DNA of 64,000 nt from Methanococcoides methylutens MM1 (GTDB lineage: Archaea; Halobacteriota; Methanosarcinia; Methanosarcinales; Methanosarcinaceae): positions 1,054,001 through 1,118,000 of the forward strand of contig NZ_CP009518.1 of assembly GCF_000970325.1 (NCBI RefSeq). Reading direction: 5' to 3'. The position numbers and the translations under genes are program-made. The notes beneath the pieces are model-generated. The model did not search any database and was not told the DNA's origin. It saw nothing but the letters and a program-made list of their open reading frames with translations. This document shows, piece by piece, positions 44,777 to 53,260 of the stretch (its first letter is position 1; each line of letters begins with the position of its first letter).

Positions 44777-45055
44777 TTAACAGCAACTGCAGGATGAGTT
44801 CCTATGCCTTGCAATCCTTCGCAGGTATTCTTTAGGAGGGAGCTTTATAGCACCTTCCGAACAGACTATGGCACATGCAGTGCATCCGACAATACAATTA
44901 TCTTTGTTGCAGACAACCGGCTTATCGTCTTCTTTGCCAAAAACGTCGTGATTGCATTCTAAACAGATCATACAACCGTTACAGATATCATAATCAATTG
45001 TAGGGAACCAGTCAATAGTTTTCCTGTTGATCCCAAACCATTTCTCTTCTTTCAT
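44777..45055 (-). CDS. Ferredoxin-like 4Fe-4S protein with Cys-rich tail
   Basis: 92 residues. 'YDICNGCMICLECNHDVF' supplies C-x2-C-x2-C-x2-C and 'CNKDNCIVGCTACAIVCSEG' has a second cysteine set. The C-terminus ends 'SSCSCC'. Spacing differs slightly from classical ferredoxins in the first motif. It follows the Cys-containing gene at 45119 on the same strand with a gap of 63 bases. Likely an electron carrier of the redox group. Confidence 0.82.
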   Translation of the reverse strand: MKEEKWFGINRKTIDWFPTIDYDICNGCMICLECNHDVFGKEDDKPVVCNKDNCIVGCTACAIVCSEGAIKLPPKEYLRRIARHRNSSCSCC

Positions 45056-45118
45056 TGTTCAGTTGCTCCTCAGGTATTTCTACTTTCATTTACTTTTAAA
45101 TGATAACAGTTCCAGAGC

Positions 45119-45433
45119 TCACTTGAACTCGATACACATCGGACCTGATCTTTGAGCCAGGGACTTTGCCAGGAAACCGGCTTCGATCCTGCATACATTG
45201 AGAATACCACAGGGTACCAGGCAGTTTGAAGAGCATTTTGCTTCCTGTGCCTTTACCATTACGTAGTTGTCTTTGATGTCGAGTATTTCCATCATTGGAA
45301 CTTCCATGTGTGACATTTGCTGTATCTTTTCACAGGGGGATTCGATATCAATTATTATTTTATCTCCTTTAAGTTCCCCATGGATCTCATGAACAAAGTC
45401 ACATATTGTTGAATTTACTGTTACATCTGTCAT
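45119..45433 (-). CDS. Small Cys-containing methanogen protein, unknown function
   Basis: 104 residues. 'TVNSTICDFVHEIHGEL', 'IDIESPCEKIQQMSHM' and 'AKCSSNCLVPCGILNVCRIE' give seven Cys in all, with the last part looking like a metal or Fe-S site. It may belong to DUF6951, but I am unsure. It lies upstream of the ferredoxin-like gene, probably in one operon. Confidence 0.7.
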   Translation of the reverse strand: MTDVTVNSTICDFVHEIHGELKGDKIIIDIESPCEKIQQMSHMEVPMMEILDIKDNYVMVKAQEAKCSSNCLVPCGILNVCRIEAGFLAKSLAQRSGPMCIEFK

Positions 45434-45754
45434 ATGATCATACCTCTAAAATTCATCTTTTTAATTACAGGAGCCCTTAATGAGTTATATTTATTCTAGC
45501 ATTTAAGGGTATTTCAAAAATTTCTGAAACCCCATCTGTATTTCTTATTATTTCCACTTAAGTTGAAATTCTTCGCATGGAGATTTCATAGTCTTTCCGT
45601 TTGAAATAACTTAGTTTATTCCTGGAATATATAGTCTATGTACTTTATATTTCAATCTATAAACTAATTACAAAGCATATATATCATACAATCGCGTATT
45701 GTCAAATGTAACAGAACAGAGCAAAATATAGTAAAAACAAAAAGAGGAGAGTCT
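45434..45754. promoter_or_regulatory. Divergent control region with three inverted repeats
   Basis: No gene. A hairpin GGG-TA-TTTCA/TGAAACCC at 45507-45532; a 20-base near-palindrome ATTTCCACTTAAGTTGAAAT at 45550-45569; and ACAAT-N5-ATTGT around 45688-45702, next to TATATATCATAC, a likely TATA box for the small gene at 45755. Confidence 0.45.
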
Positions 45755-45913
45755 ATGAACACTATTCAAACCACAAACAACATCATTCCGGTAAAAGCGG
45801 CTCCGGGAAATAATGATCAGCATTCAGTTGTTGGAGGTCACACTGGTACAGATCTGGATTCTGAAGATCTTGACCTTTACAGGTTCATGCTAGGTGGTCT
45901 TCTGTCCAAATAA
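45755..45913 (+). CDS. 52-residue protein of unknown function
   Basis: Starts MNTIQTTNNIIPVKAAPG and ends 'LYRFMLGGLLSK'. AGAGGAGA is 5-12 bases before the ATG, a clear ribosome binding site. No Cys, no membrane helix in the first part; an acidic middle ('GTDLDSEDLD') and a short hydrophobic end. Followed 52 bases later by a small zinc-finger gene, likely cotranscribed. Not recognised; it could be a small regulator or a peptide precursor, but the sequence gives no direct proof. Confidence 0.6.
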   Translation: MNTIQTTNNIIPVKAAPGNNDQHSVVGGHTGTDLDSEDLDLYRFMLGGLLSK

Positions 45914-45965
45914 GTCTGGAATTTCGATAGTCAAAGGTGGTATAGAGCAAAGGGAGGAGTACATT

Positions 45966-46145
45966 ATGACAAAAGAGCAAAAACTATTCTGCCAGAATTG
46001 TAACACAGAACTTGAAAAACAAGTTATAGGTCTGAACACATTTTACTGTTGCAGGGAATGCATGAGCATGACATCTGTAAGGGAAATTGTCAAGCTAAAA
46101 CTTGATATGATGAAATCGATAGAAGTATTGGAAGCAAGTTCGTAA
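45966..46145 (+). CDS. 59-residue zinc-finger-like protein
   Basis: 'FCQNCNTELEKQVIGLNTFY' followed by 'CCRECMSM' forms two Cys pairs about 17 apart, a treble-clef or zinc-ribbon type knuckle. The rest is a charged helix ('REIVKLKLDMMKSIEVL'). GGGAGGAG precedes ATG 45966. It lies behind the 52-residue gene. Similar small archaeal zinc proteins may bind nucleic acid or protein; no function is known. Confidence 0.7.
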   Translation: MTKEQKLFCQNCNTELEKQVIGLNTFYCCRECMSMTSVREIVKLKLDMMKSIEVLEASS

Positions 46146-46216
46146 CACAAAGATGATAGAAACATATTTGTCCCGGAATGTATATGATTCGGACACATCC
46201 ATTTCATATTTTTAAT

Positions 46217-46693
46217 TTAAAAAGGATCCCTCATTTTCGAGACTAAAAAGTCCGATACGATATGGACCTCAATTGAAAGTAGTATTCCTGCCGTGGCCAC
46301 GATAGCAAATCTTAATGGAACGGTATGCAGGTCTACTCCGACAAGCAATAGCAATAGAGCAACTATAACTGCAAGGTTGGCTACAATAGACAGAGGGCCG
46401 AGGATCGGATTATGTGAGAATCCCCTGTGTTTGAATATGACCTTGTAAGGCCACCAGATGAACCTCAGCAATCCCCATCTTTTGTAAGGGGTGCTTTCAA
46501 TATCAAGATCCGGGCTAAGGAAGAATGTTCCAAACAGGTAGGATATGGAAAAAAGCGATATCGTGTAAATGTTCAGGTACCTGACAGCTATGGGATTTTT
46601 ATCCCAGATCATAAGATAGGAAAGACCTGCCAGTATAGCTATCATTATTCCGATATTTATCGCGTCATGTGTTTTTGCATCCGGCATTGTCAT
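46217..46693 (-). CDS. DUF2227-like membrane metal-binding protein
   Basis: 158 residues. 'MPDAKTHDAINIGIMIAI', 'FLSPDLDIESTPYKRWG', 'KHRGFSHNPILGPL' and 'EVHIVSDFLVSKM' give several His and Asp at membrane edges, the pattern of the YfhO/DUF2227 metal-dependent hydrolase-like family. Four membrane segments. The catalytic role is not known. Start could be the first or third codon (MTMPDAK). Confidence 0.78.
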   Translation of the reverse strand: MTMPDAKTHDAINIGIMIAILAGLSYLMIWDKNPIAVRYLNIYTISLFSISYLFGTFFLSPDLDIESTPYKRWGLLRFIWWPYKVIFKHRGFSHNPILGPLSIVANLAVIVALLLLLVGVDLHTVPLRFAIVATAGILLSIEVHIVSDFLVSKMRDPF

Positions 46694-46798
46694 TCATTCC
46701 CCTGATTCTAAATCGGTCTTTTATGATCTAGTGGACCTTATATCTTTGCATAAAGGTCCTTTTCCATATCAGGGGAAAGATGCCGGATTTTTCAGACC

Positions 46799-48121
46799 TC
46801 ACTGATCCCTGTTATCAAAGACCCTCTTGCTCTTTTTCTCACTGCGGGGAAGCTCTCCCATGCCGACGCATTCCACATTCACACTGATACCTATGAAATC
46901 CCTGAAGGCTTTATTCAGTGCTTTTGCAGACCCGGCATTCTTTTCAGGATCATCCGCACCATCGATCTCAACCCTGAACAGCATTGAATCCCTTCCCTGA
47001 TCCCTTTCAAGGATTATCTGGTACTCGCTGCTGACGCCTTCGACCCTCTGGATGACATCCTCGATCTGGCCAGGGTAGACGTTGACTCCCTTGATCTTGA
47101 TCCTGTCGTCGGTACGTCCCAGCAGGCGGTCTATTCTTGGGAAAGGACAACCGCATTCGCAGGCTTCGGGAATGATACGTGTAAGGTCCCTTGTCCTGTA
47201 ACGTATAAGGGGAGCACCTTCTTTTGTGAGTGTCGTTATCACAAGCTCACCAAGGGTGCCGTCTGGTAGCTTCTCTTCTGTGACGGGATCGATGATCTCA
47301 AAGAGCAAATGGTCTGACCAGTAGTGGAGACCATCATGCATAGAACAATCCAGGGCAATGCCGGGGCCGTAGATCTCGGTGAGGCCGAAGATATCAAAAC
47401 TCTCGATACCGAGTTCATCCTCGATACGTGCCCTCATCTTTGGACTCCAGCGCTCGGAACCTATGATGCCGACCTTGAGATTGATCCTGTCCTTAAGGCC
47501 CCGTTTATTGATCTCCTCTGCAAGAAGGAGGGCGTAGGATGAGGTGCTTGCAAGTGCTGTGGACTTGAGGTCGAGCAGCATCTGCAGTTGTTTTTCCGTG
47601 TTTCCAGGTCCCATTGGGACTGCCATTGCCCCGAGGCGCTCTGCTCCTGCCTGGAAACCGATACCTGCGGTCCAGAGGCCGTATCCGGGTGTGATCTGGA
47701 TCCTGTCCTTGTTGGTAAGGCCTGCCATCCGGTAACAGCGCATCATCATTTCTGCCCATACATCAACATCCTTCTGAGTGTATGGGATAATGACAGGACT
47801 GCCGGTGGTGCCTGATGATGAATGTATCCTGATGATCTCTTCATCCGGAACTGCCTGAAGTCCCAGGGGATAAGCATCCCTTAGCTCTTCCTTGGTTGTA
47901 AAAGGGAGCTTTGCAATATCTTCCGGAGTCTTTATTGAGCCGATGTCAACTCCGGCTTCTTCGAACTTTTTCTGATAGAAGGGACTGCCTGATGTTACCC
48001 TTTTGAGGAGGTCTTTTAGCTTTGCCAACTGATCTTCCTCAGAAAGGTCGGGTAACTCTTCTTTCTGGCAGGGGTTGTTTTGGGCTATTTCATTATCCCT
48101 GGAATCATTGCACATATTCAT
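46799..48121 (-). CDS. paaK: Aryl-CoA ligase (phenylacetate-CoA ligase family)
   Basis: 440 residues, ANL superfamily. The phosphate loop is 'RIHSSSGTTGSPVIIPY', adenine motif 'FGLTEIYGPGIALDC', 'YRTRDLTRIIPEACECGCP' and 'DRIKIKGVNVYPGQIEDVI' follow. Activates an arylacetate (phenylacetate, indoleacetate) to CoA with ATP. Its ATG overlaps the iorB stop by 4 bases, so it works with IorAB in making or degrading aryl-CoA. Confidence 0.9.
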   Translation of the reverse strand: MNMCNDSRDNEIAQNNPCQKEELPDLSEEDQLAKLKDLLKRVTSGSPFYQKKFEEAGVDIGSIKTPEDIAKLPFTTKEELRDAYPLGLQAVPDEEIIRIHSSSGTTGSPVIIPYTQKDVDVWAEMMMRCYRMAGLTNKDRIQITPGYGLWTAGIGFQAGAERLGAMAVPMGPGNTEKQLQMLLDLKSTALASTSSYALLLAEEINKRGLKDRINLKVGIIGSERWSPKMRARIEDELGIESFDIFGLTEIYGPGIALDCSMHDGLHYWSDHLLFEIIDPVTEEKLPDGTLGELVITTLTKEGAPLIRYRTRDLTRIIPEACECGCPFPRIDRLLGRTDDRIKIKGVNVYPGQIEDVIQRVEGVSSEYQIILERDQGRDSMLFRVEIDGADDPEKNAGSAKALNKAFRDFIGISVNVECVGMGELPRSEKKSKRVFDNRDQ

Positions 48122-48714
48122 GCCCTCCGGATGTCTGAGACCTTTTCGAGGGACATGTCGAATGCCTTTCTGTTCAGTTCCCTGTACTTCTCCGGTACCA
48201 TCTTCTCAAGCACACTCCACAATTCATCCGGATCGAAAGGAAGCAGATCCGCACCTGCAGCTGCTGCCAGCATGGCAACGTTCGCTGCCCTGTAGGTTCC
48301 TGCTTCTTTTGCAAGTTGTGTGAAATCCACGTTTATTGTTTCCTGGCAGTTCTCTTTCAGGAATTCGATGACCTGTTCCGGGATGTATTCAGTATTGTTA
48401 GCTGAAGCCGAAGGTATCACAGCATGTTCATTTACAACAATGCTGCCGTCCTTGCTAAGGAAATGGATGTTCCTTGCGGCTTCCGCAGGCTCAAGACCGA
48501 TTATCAGGTCTGCATTCCCGGCAGGGATGAGTGATCCGCAGACCTCGTCACCGATCCTGACGTGGCTGGTTACCGAGCCTTCTCTCTGGGCCATACCGAT
48601 GGTCTCGGCGGTGGCCACATGGTAGCCGGCATCTATGGCAGCCGTTGCCAGCAGGCGGGATGCAAGTACAACGCCCTGCCCTCCCACACCTGCAATAAGA
48701 ATATCGAATTTCAT
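48118..48714 (-). CDS. iorB: Indolepyruvate:ferredoxin oxidoreductase beta subunit
   Basis: 198 residues from ATG 48714, which overlaps the iorA stop (ATGA). The glycine motif 'ILIAGVGGQGVVLASRLLAT' and 'AETIGMAQREGSVTSHVRIG' are standard in the gamma-like domain of 2-oxoacid oxidoreductases. A longer open frame reaches 48870 but lies inside iorA. Partner of IorA in ferredoxin-linked interconversion of aryl pyruvates and aryl-acetyl-CoA. Confidence 0.93.
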   Translation of the reverse strand: MKFDILIAGVGGQGVVLASRLLATAAIDAGYHVATAETIGMAQREGSVTSHVRIGDEVCGSLIPAGNADLIIGLEPAEAARNIHFLSKDGSIVVNEHAVIPSASANNTEYIPEQVIEFLKENCQETINVDFTQLAKEAGTYRAANVAMLAAAAGADLLPFDPDELWSVLEKMVPEKYRELNRKAFDMSLEKVSDIRRA

Positions 48715-50594
48715 TGTAGTACCTCCCTGAGGACGATAGCATCCGATGGACAGACCTGTGCACAGAGACTGCAACCGGTACAGTTGTCCTGTATCTGCGG
48801 TATTCCGGATGACATCGAGAAGATTGCAGGACATCCAAGTTGTGAGACACAGAAGTTGCAACCTGTGCATTTGTCTTCATCGATCACGTATTGTCCTGTT
48901 GCCTTTGTGATGCCCACACATTTTCCTTTGAATACCACAGCAGAGGGGCCTTCGTACTCAATTGCTTTTTTTGCCATGTTGATGCATTCACCAAGGTCAT
49001 CCGCCCCGATGGTCTCAACAAGTTCCACTCCACAGCTTCGGAGCACTTCGGCAATATCAATGGCCTTTGTAGGTTTGCCCATGGCGGTCAGTCCGATTCC
49101 CGGATGTGGCTGGTGTCCTGTCATGGCAGTGGTTCGGTTGTCAAGGACTGCCAGTGTGATGTCTGCATTGTTGTAAACTGCGCTGATCATTGCAGCGATT
49201 CCGGAATGGAAGAAAGTTGAGTCCCCGATGAAGGCCACCTGTTTAGCATAATTTCCATCCTGGTATTGTTGTGTGTGGGAAAGACCTGCTGCCATACTGA
49301 TGCCTGCTCCCATGCAGAGGCAGGTGTCCACCATGTTGAGCGGCTGGGCGTTTCCGAGGGTGTAGCATCCAATGTCACCTGAGAACACGGTACCTTTTCC
49401 GTTCTCTTTTTTCAGCTTCGCTGCTGCTTTCTTGAAAGCATAGAAGACAGTTCGGTGCATGCAGCCTGCACAGAATGTGGGTGGCCTTACAGGAAGCGGT
49501 GGAATGTTTTCCCTGGCGACTACAGGTGTTGAATGATTCAGGAGAGGAAAGTCTGTATTCATGGCCTGAAGTGAGCTGTTAACTCCGTCGATAACGGCGT
49601 CTACATCATATTCTCCGCTTACGGGGAAATGGCCTTTCTTCTTTCCATAAACGTTCACATTGAGATGATGTTTGCCTATCAGTTGCAGGAACTGCTCCTC
49701 GAGGTATGGGTCAAGCTCTTCGATGACTATAAGGTCTGTAATGTCGCTGAGGAATTCAAGGGCTGCTTTTTCTGGGAAGGGGTAGATGGTTGCGACCTTG
49801 AAATGTGACAAGGTTTCGGAGTGGTCCTTTATGGCTTCCTTGGCGTACAGGGAGGACACACCTGAGGATGCAATACCTATCCTGCTGTTTCCTTTTGTTA
49901 TTGAGTTGAATGTATTTTCACTGAAAAGATCTGAGAAACGGTCCGAAAGCCTTACCTGAAGATCTTCAAGCCAGGGGTGCCTTTGTGCTGTCAGTTTTGG
50001 GAATATGGTCCAGCGTGGTTCCTTTACGTAGCCTTCGATGTCACGATCTGCCTGTTCGATATCTTCGGTCACCACGTCAGCACATCCATGGGATACACGG
50101 GTGGTGGTTCTGAGTATCACAGGGATCTCCATCTCATGTGACAGTTTGAAGGCCAGTTTAGCCATATCATAGGCTTCCTGGGGGGTGGATGGGTCAAGGA
50201 CCGGAATGTTCGAGAAGTGTCCAAAAGCTCTGGTATCCTGTTCGGTCTGGGATGAATGTGGTCCGGGGTCATCAGATACGAGGATAACAAGGGAGCCCTT
50301 TACTCCTATGTAAGAGAGGCTCATGAGAGGATCTGAGGCAACGTTGAGTCCGACCTGCTTCATTGTGACCAGGGTATTGGCACCTGAGTATGCGGCTCCG
50401 ACTGCTGTTTCAAGGGCTACTTTCTCGTTGGTTGCCCATTCGGCATATATGCCATATTTGCTCGCATGAGAGGCGATGGTCTCCATAACTTCGGTAGAAG
50501 GTGTTCCAGGATAGCCGCTTGCTACCTGAAGACCAGCCTTCATCGCCCCAAAGGCGATCGCTTCGTTTCCCATTAATATACGTTTAGCGGTCAA
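48711..50594 (-). CDS. iorA: Indolepyruvate:ferredoxin oxidoreductase alpha subunit
   Basis: 627 residues. Thiamine-diphosphate site 'FSGDIGCYTLGNAQPLNMV' with 'LAVLDNRTTAMTGHQPHPG', and two C-terminal [4Fe-4S] motifs 'CTGCNFCVSQLGCPAIF' and 'CTGCSLCAQVCPSDAIV'. Full length and complete. In methanogens this enzyme also runs in reverse to make aromatic amino acids from aryl acids. First gene of iorA-iorB-paaK, with a long leader (see region upstream). Confidence 0.95.
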   Translation of the reverse strand: MTAKRILMGNEAIAFGAMKAGLQVASGYPGTPSTEVMETIASHASKYGIYAEWATNEKVALETAVGAAYSGANTLVTMKQVGLNVASDPLMSLSYIGVKGSLVILVSDDPGPHSSQTEQDTRAFGHFSNIPVLDPSTPQEAYDMAKLAFKLSHEMEIPVILRTTTRVSHGCADVVTEDIEQADRDIEGYVKEPRWTIFPKLTAQRHPWLEDLQVRLSDRFSDLFSENTFNSITKGNSRIGIASSGVSSLYAKEAIKDHSETLSHFKVATIYPFPEKAALEFLSDITDLIVIEELDPYLEEQFLQLIGKHHLNVNVYGKKKGHFPVSGEYDVDAVIDGVNSSLQAMNTDFPLLNHSTPVVARENIPPLPVRPPTFCAGCMHRTVFYAFKKAAAKLKKENGKGTVFSGDIGCYTLGNAQPLNMVDTCLCMGAGISMAAGLSHTQQYQDGNYAKQVAFIGDSTFFHSGIAAMISAVYNNADITLAVLDNRTTAMTGHQPHPGIGLTAMGKPTKAIDIAEVLRSCGVELVETIGADDLGECINMAKKAIEYEGPSAVVFKGKCVGITKATGQYVIDEDKCTGCNFCVSQLGCPAIFSMSSGIPQIQDNCTGCSLCAQVCPSDAIVLREVLQ

Positions 50595-51096
50595 TATCGT
50601 TCCTCTTGTATTTGATAGGTGAAAATAGGTAATTTGAATTACTCCTACGGACGTTTCAGCAGTAATTCAGATATGAGCCATCATGTTGTTTAAGCAGATG
50701 TCTGGAAAGTCCGCACATTTTAGCCATAAGGGAATTATAGGGCCATTGAATTCGGCGGAACTATAACATTGCATATATTTATACATTGATGTGGTCATAT
50801 GCACTTATTTAATGAAATATAAACGTTTTGTTATTACTTTTCAGACTTTGGTGGAAAACTTGATAACAGTTTCAAGATCGTGATACTTTCTAGGAAAATA
50901 ATGTGTTTAAAAATCTTTTAGAAAGGCTCTGTCATTGGAAACAAACAAAAATGTATTTAATCTATAATGCATTATTCCGCGCATCATAGTACATAGTAGC
51001 CCAATGAAGAGGAGGATAGGAATTGGTATTGAAATACAACACATTAAAAATAACCATTACTAAGAATGAAAACCAGAATAGGGGGATGAGCTCCTG
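50595..51096. promoter_or_regulatory. Divergent control region between iorA and third symporter unit
   Basis: No gene. On the - strand TGTATAAATATATG at about 50773-50786 is the likely iorA TATA box, giving a leader of roughly 160 bases. That leader holds an inverted repeat GAATTACT (50636-50643)/AGTAATTC (50661-50668). The right side is AT-rich and must hold the promoter of the symporter unit. Confidence 0.5.
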
Positions 51097-51186
51097 ATGC
51101 CTCTGCCTTACATTTACCTGATGATCGCCGTCATGATAATGCTGGCCACAACATTCTTTTTCGTATTGAGGCAAGACCATGATTAA
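51097..51186 (+). CDS. Symporter small accessory protein, third type
   Basis: 29 residues (starts MPLPYIYLMIAVM, ends 'FVLRQDHD'), a single membrane helix with a short charged tail. GGGGGATGAG stands 6-15 bases before the ATG. It overlaps the start of the symporter by 8 bases. Sequence is unlike the 38-residue proteins at 14097 and 16045, but size, topology and position are the same. Confidence 0.72.
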   Translation: MPLPYIYLMIAVMIMLATTFFFVLRQDHD

Positions 51187-52591
51187 TCAGGTTCTTCTGG
51201 TTTTGTATATACTTGGTATACTTTTACTTTCCCTTAAGCTCAGGCAGGGAACCTTTTCAGGATTTGTGGTCTCGGACAGGAATGTGATGCATCCTGCGGT
51301 AATAGGCATTGCCTATATGGCTGCTTACTTTAGTGCTGCCTCTTTCCTCGGGGGCGGAGGCTACGGTCTCATTGCCGGACTTCCATGGGTCATCTGGGGT
51401 GTATTCTTCCATGTAGCATTTGCCTGCCTGGCATTCATCATTGCACCGAAGATATGGATGTTCTCCCAGAAGTACGATGCAAAGACAGTACCCCAGCTAC
51501 TGGAACGAAGGTACGATTCACAGGGAGGCAAGGTGTTGCTTGCAGGGATCATGCTGTTGATGTATACAATATACCTGGTTGCTATTTTCAAGGGTTGTGC
51601 CAATCTTTTCCAGGGACTGCTGGGAATAACATATGTTCAGGGTCTCCTCATAGCTGTTGCCATCGTGGCACTCTACTATGTGATAGGAGGACTGCCGGCA
51701 ATTATCTGGATAAGCTTTTTGCAGGGTTTGATCATGCTTGTGGGTGCAGTGCTGCTTTACACAGGTCTTATTTCAAGTGGAGGGGGCCTGGCAATATGGG
51801 ATATGGTCCCGGCCGACATCCTTAGTATGACAGGTGCAGCAGTACCATGGCAAAAGACCTTTGGAATGGCATTTGCCATCAGTCTCGGACTTCTGGCATT
51901 ACCGGATCTGCTGATCATGCTTTTCTCTGCAAAGGACAAGAGAGTAGTACGTTTTGCAGGTATCTATGGCCCAATATCCATCACAATTTATGCAATATGC
52001 ATTTTCTCTCTGGGAGTCATGGTTCACGGGGTATTCAGTTCAGAACAACTGGCACCTTTCATGACAAACCCGGATGGTCTGATACCGTTCCTGGCAACAT
52101 CACTGCTGCCCCGTGGATTTGACAGTATCGTCCTGCTGGCCGCGATCTCCGCTGCCATGTCCACCATGAGTGCCATTGTATTGGTCACGACAACCGCCCT
52201 TACTTCGGATATCCTGAGATACCTGCGTCCGGCAACCCCGGACGACAAGGTGCTTCGCATAACAAGGGTAGTAGGTGTCATCATCATCATAGTATCGGCA
52301 TTCTTCGCAATGGATGTGCCACAGATGATAGTGCCTCTTGTATCCGTAAGTATGGGTGTGATCGCTTGCTGCGTCTTTATACCACTCATTTTCGGACTTT
52401 ACTGGGACCGTGGTACTTCCATCGGATTTGTCGCAAGCCTTGTGGCAAGCTTTGGTTCTGTAGTGCTGTGGCAGTTCTTTGGAAATCCTCTCATCCATCC
52501 CGTGTTCATCGGTTTGATCTGCGGTACCGTGGCATACCTGGGAGGAAGTCTGGCAAGTCCCCGTCCGGCCCCTGTGGCAGAAATGGAATAA
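51179..52591 (+). CDS. Sodium/solute symporter (SSS family), third type
   Basis: 470 residues, about 13 membrane helices. 'GFVVSDRNVMHPAVIGIAYM' corresponds to the first loop, 'YYVIGGLPAIIWISFLQGLI' and 'LLAAISAAMSTMSAIVLV' to the SSS core and sodium site. It differs clearly from the two copies at 12511/14456 and is shorter by about 60 residues, so substrate may be different. Lies 8 bases into its microprotein gene. Ends with a terminator. Confidence 0.9.
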   Translation: MINQVLLVLYILGILLLSLKLRQGTFSGFVVSDRNVMHPAVIGIAYMAAYFSAASFLGGGGYGLIAGLPWVIWGVFFHVAFACLAFIIAPKIWMFSQKYDAKTVPQLLERRYDSQGGKVLLAGIMLLMYTIYLVAIFKGCANLFQGLLGITYVQGLLIAVAIVALYYVIGGLPAIIWISFLQGLIMLVGAVLLYTGLISSGGGLAIWDMVPADILSMTGAAVPWQKTFGMAFAISLGLLALPDLLIMLFSAKDKRVVRFAGIYGPISITIYAICIFSLGVMVHGVFSSEQLAPFMTNPDGLIPFLATSLLPRGFDSIVLLAAISAAMSTMSAIVLVTTTALTSDILRYLRPATPDDKVLRITRVVGVIIIIVSAFFAMDVPQMIVPLVSVSMGVIACCVFIPLIFGLYWDRGTSIGFVASLVASFGSVVLWQFFGNPLIHPVFIGLICGTVAYLGGSLASPRPAPVAEME

Positions 52592-52618
52592 TGTATAAAG
52601 GTCTTCAATACCTGATTC

Positions 52619-52666
52619 GGTGCTGAAAACAAAACTTCAGCACCATTTCTTCTTCAGCCATTTTTT
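52619..52666 (+). terminator. Terminator after third symporter
   Basis: Perfect 9-bp stem GGTGCTGAA/TTCAGCACC with an 8-base loop, followed by ATTTCTTCTTC and TTTTTT. Confidence 0.8.
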
Positions 52667-52824
52667 ATTTAGGGATGAAACCAGTTCATCTTTATGGGAA
52701 TCATCAGTCTGTTTTGTTGTATGATATTCCGTTTGCAGCTATTCAGTATGATGTATCTCTATTCAGTCCTTTCACAAAACTGATTTAACTAATTAATATC
52801 AATAAACCCACAAGGTGTTCAAAA

Positions 52825-53181
52825 TTGAAGAATGTGATCAGTAAGAGCTTCGAAATTAAGGATTATGCCATAGATAATTCCCTGATCAATGGATTCTGGA
52901 TGATTCTGGTGGACAGGGAAACACTAACAACAGAAATACTTTACAGTCCTCTAGAGGGCGACTCTTTTGATGCAGCTCGTACAAAAAGGATGATCAGTGA
53001 GATCACCGGCAAATGTGATCACTTCAGTTCATTGCTCCCTGAGAACATCAGTTGTGCGGTTACCTTCAAGGAACTCGATGGTCTCACATACGTTGCAGGA
53101 TCAGGGAATTTTAATGTGGATGCTGGTGAGATGGATGAGATAAGGGTGATCTACAGGCTGCATGTTGAGTATCACATCTGA
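52825..53181 (+). CDS. Small protein of unknown function
   Basis: 118 residues, start TTG 52825 with AAGGTG upstream. Contains 'NGFWMILVDRETLTTEILYS', 'ISCAVTFKELDGLTYVAG' and an acidic centre; no membrane helix, one conserved-looking Cys pair 'CDHFSSLLPENISC'. Predicted alpha/beta, soluble. It lies alone, convergent with the histidine kinase. Not recognised. Confidence 0.6.
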   Translation: MKNVISKSFEIKDYAIDNSLINGFWMILVDRETLTTEILYSPLEGDSFDAARTKRMISEITGKCDHFSSLLPENISCAVTFKELDGLTYVAGSGNFNVDAGEMDEIRVIYRLHVEYHI

Positions 53182-53260
53182 TCGGTTTCACTTGTCGGCT
53201 GAAGATGCGTATTGAAATGTTTTCTAATAACAGGCTTCCTTTTGATTCGTCTGCCACAGT

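Noticed and set aside
48711-48870. Extended N-terminus of IorB
   Set aside because: It would lie inside iorA in another frame; the glycine motif and the ATGA overlap place the start at 48714.
50999-51063. Short frame starting MKRRIGIGIE before the third symporter unit
   Set aside because: Only 19 codons, overlapping the probable leader, and no ribosome binding site; the 29-residue microprotein at 51097 fits much better.
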